A stretch of DNA of 11,753 nucleotides, taken from positions 1 through 11,753 of the forward strand of contig VBGS01000123.1 of the NCBI GenBank assembly GCA_005889445.1, written 5' to 3'. The stretch is from Chloroflexota bacterium (lineage in GTDB: Bacteria; Chloroflexota; Limnocylindria; P2-11E). The notes below the pieces were generated by a model. The model did not search any database. It saw nothing but the letters and a program-made list of their open reading frames with translations, and was not told where the DNA came from. This document shows, one piece after another, positions 5,039 to 11,663 of the stretch (within the stretch, counting starts at the first letter, position 1; every line of letters starts with the position of its first letter). The translations under genes and the position numbers were made by a program.

Positions 5039-6937
5039 GTGAGCGTGCTCGAGCGCATCCAACAGCCGCGCGATCTCCGCGTGCTACACGCCGACGAGCT
5101 GCTCCAGCTCTGTCAGGAGATCCGTGATTTCACCGTCGAGAACGTGCAGAAGACCGGCGGCCACATCTCCTCGAGCCTCGGGACGGTCGAGCTCACGGTC
5201 GCGCTGCATCGGGTATTCGATTCGCCTCGGGACAAGCTCGTCTGGGATACCGGCCACCAGGCGTACGTGCACAAGATGCTCACCGGACGGCGGGAGAACT
5301 TCAGCACACTTCGGCAGTACGGCGGCATCTCGGGATTCCTGGTGCGCACCGAGTCGGAACACGATCAGTTCGGCGCGGGACACGCCGGGACCTCGATCTC
5401 CGCCGCGCAGGGCATGGCCGTCGCGCGTGATCTCAAGGGCGAGGATCACCACGTCGTCGCGGTCATCGGCGACGGCGCGCTCACGGCAGGCATGGCGTTC
5501 GAGGGCCTCAACAACATCGGTCACATGCGCACCCGCGTGATCGTCGTCCTCAACGACAACGGCATGAGCATCGCCCCCAACGTCGGGGCGGTCTCGCGGA
5601 TGCTCGAGGCGCTTCGCACCGCCGAGCCGTATCGGTCGGCGAAGCACGTGGCGCGTCAGGTCCTGGAGCACATGCCCGGTGGCGACCTCGCGGAGGAGGC
5701 GCGCCGCCGCATCTTCAACAGCCTCAAGGCGCTCCTCATCCCAAACCTGCTCTTCGAGCAGCTCGGCTTCACGTATTTCGGACCCGTCGACGGCCACGAT
5801 CTCTTCGCACTCGAGGGCCTTCTCGAGCGCGCCCGGGATTTCCGCGACGGCCCGATCTTCGTACACGTCCACAGTCAGAAGGGCCACGGCTACGGTCCGG
5901 CCGAAGAGGACAACGTGAAGTGGCACGGCGTGTCGGCCACGGGATCGGCGAAGCCGAACGCGCCGCAGTACACGACGGTGTTCGCAGACACGGTCCGGGA
6001 GATCCTCACCGCGGATCAGCGCGCCGTCGCGATCACGGCGGCGATGCCCGGTGGCACCGGTCTGCTTCCGCTCTTCAAGGAGTTTCCGGAGCGCCTCTTC
6101 GACGTCGGAATCTGCGAGCAGCATGCGGTGACCTTCGCGGCGGGGCTCGCGACGCAGGGGATCGTCCCCATCGTGGCGATCTACTCGACGTTCCTGCAGC
6201 GCGGATTCGATCAGGTCGTGCATGACGTCGCCGTGCAGGATCTACCCGTGGTCTTCGCGATGGATCGCGGCGGGATCGTCGGGGACGACGGACGCACGCA
6301 CCAGGGTCTGTACGACATCGCGTATCTCCGGATCCTTCCAGGAATGACGCTCATGGCCCCCAAGGACGAGGGGGAGATGCGTCAGATGCTCTGGACGGCG
6401 TATCGCCACGCCGCCGCCGGAGGCGGTCCCGTGGGCATCCGCTTCCCGCGCGGCATCGGCGAGGGCGTCGCGCTCGACACGCCGCTCGCCGAGATGCCGA
6501 TCGGGGTGTCCGAAACGCTCCGCGAAGGAAGCGACCTCGTGATCCTGGCGTACGGCCATCCAGTCCGCGCCGCGCTCGAGGCCGCCGACGTCCTCGCGCG
6601 CGAAGGAGTCGATGCGACCGTCGTGAACGCGAGATTCGCGAAGCCGCTGGATGCGGAGCGCATCCTCACGCTCGCGGCGCGCATCCCGCGTTTTGTCACG
6701 GTCGAAGAGCACGTCGTCGCGGGCGGATTCGGATCGGCGGTCGGCGAGCTCCTCGCGGAGCGCGGCGTCCGCGTCGATCTCGAGATGCTGGGCGTCCCCG
6801 ACGAGCACGTCGATCATGGCGCGCAGTCGCTGTGGCGACGGCACTACGGCCTCGATCGGGACGGAATCGTCGCCGCGATCGGCCGACGATGGCCACGTCT
6901 GGTACCGCTGCCCCAGCCGGAGGAAAGCGCCGGCTGA
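5039..6937 (+). CDS. dxs: 1-deoxy-D-xylulose-5-phosphate synthase
   Basis: DXS condenses pyruvate and glyceraldehyde-3-phosphate with thiamine diphosphate, the entry step of the MEP isoprenoid pathway, in the cytoplasm. The 632 residues are full length and colinear with E. coli Dxs. Visible landmarks are GHISSSLG with H41, WDTGHQAY with H73, GHAGTSIS (114-121), the ThDP/metal motif GDGALTAG (144-151) with NDN (172-174), GPVDGHD (248-254), catalytic E360 in CEQHAVTFAAG, DRGGIVGDDGRTHQG (409-423), and the C-terminal transketolase domain with VTVEEHVVAGGFGS. GTG 5039 is chosen because it follows the -10-like TAGTAT by six bases and leaves a normal N-terminus; GTG 5045 is possible. There is no Shine-Dalgarno, so the message is probably leaderless. 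It is a single-gene unit, convergent with a response regulator. Confidence 0.97.
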   Translation: MSVLERIQQPRDLRVLHADELLQLCQEIRDFTVENVQKTGGHISSSLGTVELTVALHRVFDSPRDKLVWDTGHQAYVHKMLTGRRENFSTLRQYGGISGFLVRTESEHDQFGAGHAGTSISAAQGMAVARDLKGEDHHVVAVIGDGALTAGMAFEGLNNIGHMRTRVIVVLNDNGMSIAPNVGAVSRMLEALRTAEPYRSAKHVARQVLEHMPGGDLAEEARRRIFNSLKALLIPNLLFEQLGFTYFGPVDGHDLFALEGLLERARDFRDGPIFVHVHSQKGHGYGPAEEDNVKWHGVSATGSAKPNAPQYTTVFADTVREILTADQRAVAITAAMPGGTGLLPLFKEFPERLFDVGICEQHAVTFAAGLATQGIVPIVAIYSTFLQRGFDQVVHDVAVQDLPVVFAMDRGGIVGDDGRTHQGLYDIAYLRILPGMTLMAPKDEGEMRQMLWTAYRHAAAGGGPVGIRFPRGIGEGVALDTPLAEMPIGVSETLREGSDLVILAYGHPVRAALEAADVLAREGVDATVVNARFAKPLDAERILTLAARIPRFVTVEEHVVAGGFGSAVGELLAERGVRVDLEMLGVPDEHVDHGAQSLWRRHYGLDRDGIVAAIGRRWPRLVPLPQPEESAG

Positions 6938-6949
6938 TCTCCGGGCGCT
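6926..6949. terminator. Hairpin between convergent dxs and response regulator
   Basis: AGCGCCGG, loop CTGATCT, then CC(G)GGCGCT forms eight base pairs with one bulged G. It overlaps both stop codons and fills the 10-base gap. There is no T tract. It would suit a bidirectional transcript end, unproven. Confidence 0.4.
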
Positions 6950-7328
6950 AGGCGACCTTCTGCGCGCGACCGAGCAGATCGGCGACCTTTCCTGCGAGGG
7001 CCCGACCGTCGAAGGGCTTTCGCATCACGTCGCGGATCCCCTTGCGAGCGAAGGCGCGCCGCGCCCGGTCTGGCGCCGCGGTGAGAAAGAGGACCGGAAG
7101 AGTGGAGAACGAGGGGTTCGCCTGAACGAGGTCGAACACGTCGACACCGCTGAGACCGGGAAGATTGACGTCGAGGATGAGCAGATCCGGCCGGTGAGCC
7201 GCGATCTCGTCGAGGACGAGAGCACCGTTGTTGATCGTCGCTGTCTCGACGGAAAGATGTTCCTCGAGCGTCGCCTTGATCGCCGCGGCCGTATCCGGAT
7301 CGTCCTCAGCGATGAGGACGCTCTTCAC
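6948..7328 (-). CDS. Single-domain response regulator (receiver only), second copy
   Basis: With GTG 7328 as start the protein has 126 residues and begins MKSVLIAEDD, a standard receiver N-terminus. Key residues are E8-D9-D10, phospho-acceptor D53 in ILDVNLPGLSG, switch T83 in PVLFLTAAP, and K104 in MRKPFD. There is no output domain and no kinase gene nearby. A longer reading from GTG 7394 adds 22 residues rich in Pro and Arg that look unlike a receiver; neither start has a Shine-Dalgarno. It is the last gene of a minus-strand series with cytochrome c, ECF sigma and DUF5667 genes, but 116 bases (50 with the longer start) separate it from DUF5667, so it may have its own promoter. It is not a close copy of the regulator at 1591-1998. 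Confidence 0.88.
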   Translation of the reverse strand: MKSVLIAEDDPDTAAAIKATLEEHLSVETATINNGALVLDEIAAHRPDLLILDVNLPGLSGVDVFDLVQANPSFSTLPVLFLTAAPDRARRAFARKGIRDVMRKPFDGRALAGKVADLLGRAQKVA

Positions 7329-7423
7329 ACGACGAGCAGGAAGGCGAGGGCGCGGAGGAAGATCCGTTCGCTCGTGCAGAGCCTGCAGCGGCACATGTCG
7401 CTCGACGATGCAACGACCGTGCC

Positions 7424-7441
7424 AGCGGTGGTCAGACCGCT
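7424..7441 (-). terminator. Hairpin just after the DUF5667 gene
   Basis: On the minus strand AGCGGT-CTGACC-ACCGCT is a perfect six-base stem with a six-base loop, four bases after the DUF5667 stop. There is no T tract. It may attenuate read-through into the response regulator gene. Confidence 0.3.
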
Positions 7442-7444
7442 TCC

Positions 7445-8206
7445 TTAGTCGTGAGGACGGTCGCTGGGCCTGGGGCTCAGTAGCGGGCGCTGCGTCGGCC
7501 GTGGCGTTGTACGGGCAGGCGTCGCGCCGGCGGGCCGCGGCGTGGCGCGGTCCTTGTTGTCGTCGGTGCCCTGCGGCTGCTCCGTCGGAGCGCCGCCTTC
7601 GCGCTGGTTCTCGCGCTCGATCACCTTGTCGATCTTCGAGCGCGCGGTGTCGGACAGGTTGTCCTTGAGCGAATCGAGGACCGCGATGTGCTTCGCGCGG
7701 GCGGCCTCCGCGACCGCCTGCGCGGCGTCGCGCCTGTCTTCGCTGTCCGCGGCGCGGAGCTTGTCGACGGCGTCCGCGAAGCGCTCCACCGCGTCCGCAT
7801 ACTCGGTCGTCGCGGTCGGCGCGGAGCTCGGCTGCTGCGTCGCGATCTCCGCGAGCTCAGAAAGACGCCGGTCCGCGAGCTCGGAGAGAAGCTGCATCCG
7901 CGCGAGATCGTCAAAGGTCAGAGCGAGCTGCACGTCTTCCGTCGTGCGCTTGAGGCTGTAGAGCGGGTCGCCCGGGAGGCTCGACGCAGCGGCGCTCGTC
8001 GCGCCGGCGACCGCGAGGATGAGGACCGCCGCGAACGCGAATGCCGGACGGAGCCACGGCTGGGCGAAGAGGGACACGCGAGGACGCGGCGCGAGCACCA
8101 CGACCGCTTCGGACATGAGCTTCGCGCGCAGCTCCTTGCGGAACGTGGCGCGCATGACCGGGCGCTCGAGCACGTTCTTGCGGCCGCCGTTCTTGGGCTC
8201 GCTCAT
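7445..8206 (-). CDS. DUF5667 membrane protein, probable partner of the adjacent ECF sigma factor
   Basis: This 253-residue protein has a short basic cytoplasmic N-terminus (1-50) with FRKELRAKLMSEA, one TM helix (about 54-74), then an extracytoplasmic DUF5667 core beginning SSLPGDPLYSLKRTTEDVQL (76-95) and continuing as helices with LSELADRRLSELAE (107-120). Residues 130-200 are Ala-rich and helical, possibly coiled coil; residues 205-253 are a Pro/Thr/Arg tail with repeated TPRP/SPRP-like units, probably disordered or wall-spanning. ATG overlaps the sigma gene stop as ATGA, so translation is coupled. A role as anti-sigma or sensor is inferred from this coupling. No zinc-type HxxxCxxC anti-sigma motif is present, and the cytoplasmic part is too short for a classical anti-sigma domain. 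Confidence 0.85.
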   Translation of the reverse strand: MSEPKNGGRKNVLERPVMRATFRKELRAKLMSEAVVVLAPRPRVSLFAQPWLRPAFAFAAVLILAVAGATSAAASSLPGDPLYSLKRTTEDVQLALTFDDLARMQLLSELADRRLSELAEIATQQPSSAPTATTEYADAVERFADAVDKLRAADSEDRRDAAQAVAEAARAKHIAVLDSLKDNLSDTARSKIDKVIERENQREGGAPTEQPQGTDDNKDRATPRPAGATPARTTPRPTQRPLLSPRPSDRPHD

Positions 8207-8805
8207 GCGAGGGCCTCTCGGCTTGGGATCAGCGCGCGCAGCGCTTCGAGGGCGCGGAACTGGATCCCGCGCACCGTTCCCTCGCGACGGCCGACGAGCG
8301 ACGCGATCTCTTCAGTCGAGTATCCCTCGACGAAGCGCAGGACGATGACCTCCTGCTGCAGCGGCGTCAGCTTGGCGAGCGCCGAGCGCACCGTCTCCGT
8401 ATCGGACAGCGCGAGCAGCCCGGCGTCCGGCTCGACGACCTGGTCGGCGTTGGGATGGGCCAGAGCGTCCTCGAACGAGATCTGTGTGCGCATGCGCCGG
8501 GCGCGGTCGATCACGGCGTTCCTCGCGATGCGATAGAGCCACGCGAGGAAGGCCTGCCGCGGCTCGTACCGCGGGATCGCGCGCAGCGCGCGCATGAAGA
8601 CCTCGCTCACGAGATCCTCCGCTTCAGCGTCGTTGTGTACTCGGTAGTAAACGTATCGGTAGACGGCAGCCACATGGCGGTCATAGAGGGCCCCAAAAGC
8701 GGCCGCGTCCCCCTTTCTGGCACGAACGGCGAGACTGGCGTCCTCGTCGGTCGCTCCGCCCGGCCTAACGGCTGCCTGTTCCACCTTGTTAGGACCCACC
8801 TTCAC
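8203..8805 (-). CDS. ECF-type RNA polymerase sigma factor
   Basis: This 200-residue sigma-70 family protein has only regions 2 and 4. Region 2 (about 35-105) includes AEDLVSEVFMRAL (62-74) and FLAWLYRIARNAVIDRARR (86-104), for core binding and -10 recognition. Region 4 (about 136-190) includes LTPLQQEVIVLRF and the helix-turn-helix EEIASLVGRREGTVRG (165-180), for -35 recognition. It directs RNA polymerase to a small stress or envelope regulon. It starts 13 bases after the cytochrome c gene and overlaps the DUF5667 gene by ATGA, so an operon is likely. The start is uncertain: GTG 8805 (used), 8799 or 8784; the last would lie about 11 bases after AAGGTGG, a possible ribosome site. All begin before the conserved part. 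Confidence 0.93.
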   Translation of the reverse strand: MKVGPNKVEQAAVRPGGATDEDASLAVRARKGDAAAFGALYDRHVAAVYRYVYYRVHNDAEAEDLVSEVFMRALRAIPRYEPRQAFLAWLYRIARNAVIDRARRMRTQISFEDALAHPNADQVVEPDAGLLALSDTETVRSALAKLTPLQQEVIVLRFVEGYSTEEIASLVGRREGTVRGIQFRALEALRALIPSREALA

Positions 8806-8818
8806 CTGTCTGAAACAC

Positions 8819-9181
8819 TCACTTCAACGAGGCAAGGTAGGCCACCAGTGCGTCCAGGTCGGTAGGCGACAGGTCTCGGCCCAGATCCCGGGGCATGACG
8901 TCGGGGTACCCAGGTACTACGAAGGCACCCGGGTCCAGGATGGACTGGCGGATGTAATCCTCCGCGCTCATACCCGGCCGCCGCGTGGCCGCGACCGTCC
9001 CGATGTGGTCGAGCGGCGGGCCGACGCGGCGGCCGAGCAGGTCCGGGTCGTGGCAGCTCCCGCAATTCATCTGGTGGTAGACCTGGCGTCCCCGCGCGAT
9101 GGGGTCGGTCGCCAGCGGCTCGGGTGCACACGCGCTCACGACTGATGCGGCCGCGATGCATGCGATCAGAGCGCGTCCCAT
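8819..9181 (-). CDS. Class I-type cytochrome c lipoprotein
   Basis: This is a small exported mono-heme cytochrome of 120 residues. A short hydrophobic signal (1-17) ends in lipobox VSAC with C18, so the mature protein would be anchored to the outer face of the membrane. The heme attachment site is CGSCH (C40, C43, H44); GPPLDHIG follows, and M96 in DVMPRDLG is the likely sixth ligand. It probably carries electrons to a terminal oxidase or other reductase not in this window. It lies head to head with the ccm operon that would mature it, and upstream of an ECF sigma gene by 13 bases. ATG 9181 is required to leave room for the signal peptide; a longer open frame upstream runs antisense through ccmA and is not credible. 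No Shine-Dalgarno is seen. Confidence 0.92.
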   Translation of the reverse strand: MGRALIACIAAASVVSACAPEPLATDPIARGRQVYHQMNCGSCHDPDLLGRRVGPPLDHIGTVAATRRPGMSAEDYIRQSILDPGAFVVPGYPDVMPRDLGRDLSPTDLDALVAYLASLK

Positions 9182-9788
9182 GATGCGGGCGGTGCCACCC
9201 ACCGCGTCACTACGCGACACGACCGTAATGATCGACGACCGTCGCATCCTGAGCGGGGTGAACATCGACGTCGGCCCCGGCCTCACACTCGTCCGCGGGC
9301 CGAATGGCGCGGGCAAAACGACGCTGCTGCGCGCACTCGCGGGCCTCATCCCGATCACGCTCGGTCAGCGGGAGGTGAGCGGGGAGATGCTCTTCATCGG
9401 ACAGCGTCCGATGCTGCTTCGCGGGCTGACCGCGCGCGAGAACCTCTCCTTCTATTCACGCTTCCGCGGCCGGACCGCCGACGTCGACGCCGCGCTCGCC
9501 GCCTGGGGCCTGCCAGCGACGGAGTTCGACCGGCCCGTAGAGCGTCTTTCTGCCGGGGAGCGCCGCCGGGCCAGCCTCGCGCGGCTCGACACCGAGGCGC
9601 TCCCCCTCGTGCTGCTCGACGAGCCGTTCACCGAGCTCGATGAAGGCGCGGCCGCCAAGCTGCGGGCGGCGATCGCTCGCGTCGTCCACGATGGACGGAC
9701 CGCGGTCGTCGCGACCCACGGCCACGCCGAGCTCGACGCGAGCGCTCACGCGACGATCGTCCTCGATCGTGGCGCACGCGTGTCGTGA
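9180..9788 (+). CDS. ccmA: Cytochrome c maturation ABC ATPase CcmA
   Basis: CcmA is the ATP-binding subunit of the CcmAB complex, which with CcmC and CcmD drives release of heme-loaded CcmE at the inner membrane. From ATG 9180 it has 202 residues, usual for CcmA. Walker A is GPNGAGKT (40-47), signature LSAGERRR (123-130), Walker B LVLLDEPF (143-150), switch His H180. A Q-loop equivalent lies in LFIGQRPMLL. The start is not fixed: ATG 9180, ATG 9183 and GTG 9192 all keep strand 1 (ASLRDTTVMIDDR), while ATG 9228 would lose it; none has a Shine-Dalgarno. ATG 9180 overlaps the start codon of the divergent cytochrome gene. It is the first gene of the ccm operon and overlaps ccmB by GTGA. Confidence 0.93.
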   Translation: MMRAVPPTASLRDTTVMIDDRRILSGVNIDVGPGLTLVRGPNGAGKTTLLRALAGLIPITLGQREVSGEMLFIGQRPMLLRGLTARENLSFYSRFRGRTADVDAALAAWGLPATEFDRPVERLSAGERRRASLARLDTEALPLVLLDEPFTELDEGAAAKLRAAIARVVHDGRTAVVATHGHAELDASAHATIVLDRGARVS

Positions 9789-10453
9789 AGGCGCTGGCTC
9801 GCGTGGCGCTTGTCGCCGGCCGCGAGCTCCGGGCGGAGCGACGCCAGCCCGATGGGATCGTCGCCGCGGTGACCTTCATCGCGGTGCTGGTGCTCCTGGA
9901 GAGCCTCGTCGTCGGACCCGCGGTGGCGCGCGACGCCGACATCGCCCCCGCGCTCTTCTGGCTGGCCCTCGCCTTCGCCGCGATCCTCGCGACGATGCGA
10001 TCGTTCGATCGCGAGCTCGAGGACGACGCGCTCGAAGCGCTCGTCGCGCTCCCGGGTGGACGGGACGCGCTGTTCGGCGGGAAGGTGAGCGCGCTCTGGC
10101 TGATCCTGGCGATCGTCGCGCTGATCGGCGGCCTCCTGTCCCTCGTCCTGCTCGATCTCCCGGTGTCCCTTCCCGGACATCTGTTGATCCTCGTCGCCCT
10201 TGGCGTCATCGCGCTGCCGCCGGTCATCGTCGTCGATGTCGTGCTCACCCTGCGGCTCCGTGCGCGCGCCGCGCTCGTTCCGATCCTCGCGCTACCTGTT
10301 CTGGTGCCGCAGCTCGTGGCGGCGACGCGAGGCGCGACCGCGGCGATGAGCGGCGATGGCGTCGGCGCGCTTTCGTGGGCTGGGCTGCTGTTCGCGTTCG
10401 CGGTTGTGTACGGGGTCTTGGGCCTTACCATCGTCCCAGCGGCCGTCGAATGA
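9785..10453 (+). CDS. ccmB: Heme exporter/CcmAB permease subunit CcmB
   Basis: CcmB is the membrane subunit of CcmAB, needed with CcmA ATPase activity to free holo-CcmE from CcmC and CcmD. The 222 residues match family length. Six hydrophobic segments are seen near 25-45, 54-71, 102-124, 131-151, 162-182 and 197-217. The conserved cytoplasmic stretch RSFDRELEDDALEALVALP (72-90) is the ATPase-contact and family signature. The GTG start lies within the last codons of ccmA (GTGA) and its TGA overlaps the ccmC ATG (ATGA), so the three genes are translationally coupled. Nothing looks damaged. Confidence 0.93.
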   Translation: MKALARVALVAGRELRAERRQPDGIVAAVTFIAVLVLLESLVVGPAVARDADIAPALFWLALAFAAILATMRSFDRELEDDALEALVALPGGRDALFGGKVSALWLILAIVALIGGLLSLVLLDLPVSLPGHLLILVALGVIALPPVIVVDVVLTLRLRARAALVPILALPVLVPQLVAATRGATAAMSGDGVGALSWAGLLFAFAVVYGVLGLTIVPAAVE

Positions 10454-11148
10454 TCGAAACCACTTTTCCGCGCGGCACCGTGCTGCGCATCCGTCCCTGG
10501 CTCGGCATCGCTGCCGCCGCGACGTTCGTGGTGGCGAGCGTGATGGCGCTTCTCTGGGCACCGACGGACGCCGTTCAGGGCGACGTGTACCGCATCCTGT
10601 ATGTGCACGTCCCCCTGGCTTGGCTCTCCTACCTCGCGTTCGTGATCGTGTTTCTCGCGTCGGTAGGTTGGCTGTGGTCGAAGCGGCCGGTCTTCGACGC
10701 GATCGCCGTGGCGTCGGCGGAGATCGGCGTGCTCTTCACGGGACTCTTCATCGTCGCGGGCTCGATCTGGGCGAAGCCGACATGGGGGGTGTGGTGGACG
10801 TGGGAGCCGCGCCTCGTGACCACATCGATCATGTTCGTGATGTACGTCGGCTATCTGCTCCTTCGCAGCCTCTCGACCGATTTCTCGCGTCGCGCCACCC
10901 GCGCGGCGGTCTTCGGGATCATCGCCGTGATCGATGTGCCGATCGTCCACCTCTCGGTGCTCTGGGCGAACTCGCTGCACCAGCTCCCCACCGTGCTGCG
11001 CGTGTCCGGCGGACCCGCACTCGACTCCTCGATGCTGCTCACGCTCATGGTGTCGCTCGGCGCCTACACGCTCGTGTACGCCTACTTCCTCTCCGCCCGG
11101 ATCTCGCTCGAGCTCGCGCGTCAGGAGCGGATGTGGACCAGAACGTAG
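10450..11148 (+). CDS. ccmC: Heme-handling protein CcmC
   Basis: CcmC is a six-TM inner-membrane protein that binds heme through its tryptophan-rich WWD domain and two His residues and passes it to CcmE. Here it has 232 residues. H53 (YVHVPLAW) and H167 (PIVHLSVLW) are the likely axial ligands. The WWD segment WGVWWTWEPRL (112-122) has Glu119 where CcmC normally has Asp (WGTWWxWDxRL), a conservative change. SLHQLPTVLR after H167 is also typical. The open frame extends far upstream, but the ATG at 10450 overlaps the ccmB stop as ATGA and begins at the expected N-terminus. The last 16 bases overlap ccmD. Confidence 0.95.
   Translation: MIETTFPRGTVLRIRPWLGIAAAATFVVASVMALLWAPTDAVQGDVYRILYVHVPLAWLSYLAFVIVFLASVGWLWSKRPVFDAIAVASAEIGVLFTGLFIVAGSIWAKPTWGVWWTWEPRLVTTSIMFVMYVGYLLLRSLSTDFSRRATRAAVFGIIAVIDVPIVHLSVLWANSLHQLPTVLRVSGGPALDSSMLLTLMVSLGAYTLVYAYFLSARISLELARQERMWTRT
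11123..11127 (+). promoter_or_regulatory. Ribosome binding site of ccmD
   Basis: AGGAG lies five bases before the GTG at 11133, inside the last codons of ccmC. It decides the start of the very short ccmD frame. Confidence 0.7.
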
Positions 11149-11228
11149 GGTTCATCGTCGCGGCGTTCGCGATCGTCTGGGCCGCGCTCTTCGCCTACCT
11201 CGTGTCCCTGCGCGCGCGACGTGCTTGA
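11133..11228 (+). CDS. ccmD: Small CcmD-like membrane protein
   Basis: This 31-residue peptide has one TM helix (about 7-26, FIVAAFAIVWAALFAYLVSL) followed by a basic end RARRA, the layout of CcmD, which bridges CcmAB, CcmC and CcmE during release of holo-CcmE. It is shorter than E. coli CcmD (about 69 residues), but many bacteria have CcmD near this size. The GTG has AGGAG five bases upstream. It overlaps ccmC by 16 bases and ccmE by 8. Position, size and topology make the call; sequence alone would not. Confidence 0.82.
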   Translation: MDQNVGFIVAAFAIVWAALFAYLVSLRARRA

Positions 11229-11616
11229 GCGTCTGGGGTCGCGCCGCCTCCTGATCCTGGCGGCCCTCGGGCTCGCGGTCATCGTCGGAACGGTCGCCGC
11301 GACCAACCTCGCGGATTCAGCCGTGTACTACCTGACGCCGTCGGAGGTCTACGCGCGCACCGTGCAGCGTGGCCAGACCGTTCGGCTCGGCGGGCTGGTG
11401 AAGACCGGCTCGCTGTCGTTGAAACCGGTCTCCTTCCATGGGCCGAATGAGTTCGAATTCGTCATCACCGATGGGAACGCCGAGGTCCGCGTGATTGGGC
11501 AAGGCGCGATCCCCGGTCTCCTCCGCGAGGGGGCCGGCGCGGTGGTCGAGGGATCGTTCGCCGCCGACGCGACATTCGTGGCGACCCAGGTGATCGCCAA
11601 GCACGACGAGGTCTAA
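11221..11616 (+). CDS. ccmE: Periplasmic heme chaperone CcmE, ending just before the conserved Tyr
   Basis: CcmE binds heme covalently through a His and hands it to CcmF for attachment to apocytochromes. The 131 residues show one N-terminal TM anchor (8-28), then the OB-fold domain: YYLTPSEV (36-43), VRLGGLVKTGSL (54-65), FEFVITDG (78-85), AVVEGSF (107-113), and H128 in AKHDEV, the heme-binding His. The family reads HxxxY, with Tyr as axial ligand; here the next codon is TAA (11614-11616), so the Tyr and the flexible tail are missing. The GTG start overlaps ccmD by 8 bases, as expected for this operon. The fold is complete and the His is kept, so covalent heme binding may remain, but handling could be altered. 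Confidence 0.93.
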   Translation: MLERLGSRRLLILAALGLAVIVGTVAATNLADSAVYYLTPSEVYARTVQRGQTVRLGGLVKTGSLSLKPVSFHGPNEFEFVITDGNAEVRVIGQGAIPGLLREGAGAVVEGSFAADATFVATQVIAKHDEV

Positions 11617-11663
11617 CGCGCGCCGAGCCCCGGCGCGACACCCGAGCATCGGACCTCGTTCCC
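11617..11663 (+). other. Apparent former tail of ccmE after the in-frame TAA
   Basis: The ccmE frame stays open for 16 codons after TAA (RAPSPGATPEHRTSFP) and stops at a TGA (11665-11667) that overlaps the ccmF GTG as GTGA. This is the only gap in an otherwise overlapping operon, suggesting the TAA is recent or a sequencing error of a Tyr codon. Confidence 0.5.

Noticed and set aside
5084..6223. Long open frame (379 codons) on the minus strand opposite dxs
   Set aside because: It mirrors dxs codons, has Asp/Arg/Val-rich composition with no recognisable domain, and dxs is certain; typical of GC-rich antisense frames.
8764..8793. CCTAAC ... GTTAGG inverted repeat near the sigma factor start
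   Set aside because: Six-base arms with an 18-base spacer inside coding sequence; not better than chance.
9099..9179. N-terminal extension of ccmA from GTG 9099
   Set aside because: It is antisense to the cytochrome signal region and lacks similarity to CcmA; family N-termini begin near 9180-9192.
9182..9358. N-terminal extension of the cytochrome c gene
   Set aside because: The extra 59 residues precede a normal lipoprotein signal peptide and run antisense to ccmA.
9640..10449. Upstream extension of the ccmC frame by 270 codons
   Set aside because: It runs through ccmA and ccmB out of frame and is Arg/Pro-rich; ccmC aligns with its family from the ATG at 10450.
9628..10980. Minus-strand open frame of 450 codons opposite ccmABC
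   Set aside because: Low-complexity Arg/Ser/Thr/Ala sequence with no domain, fully antisense to three well-supported ccm genes.
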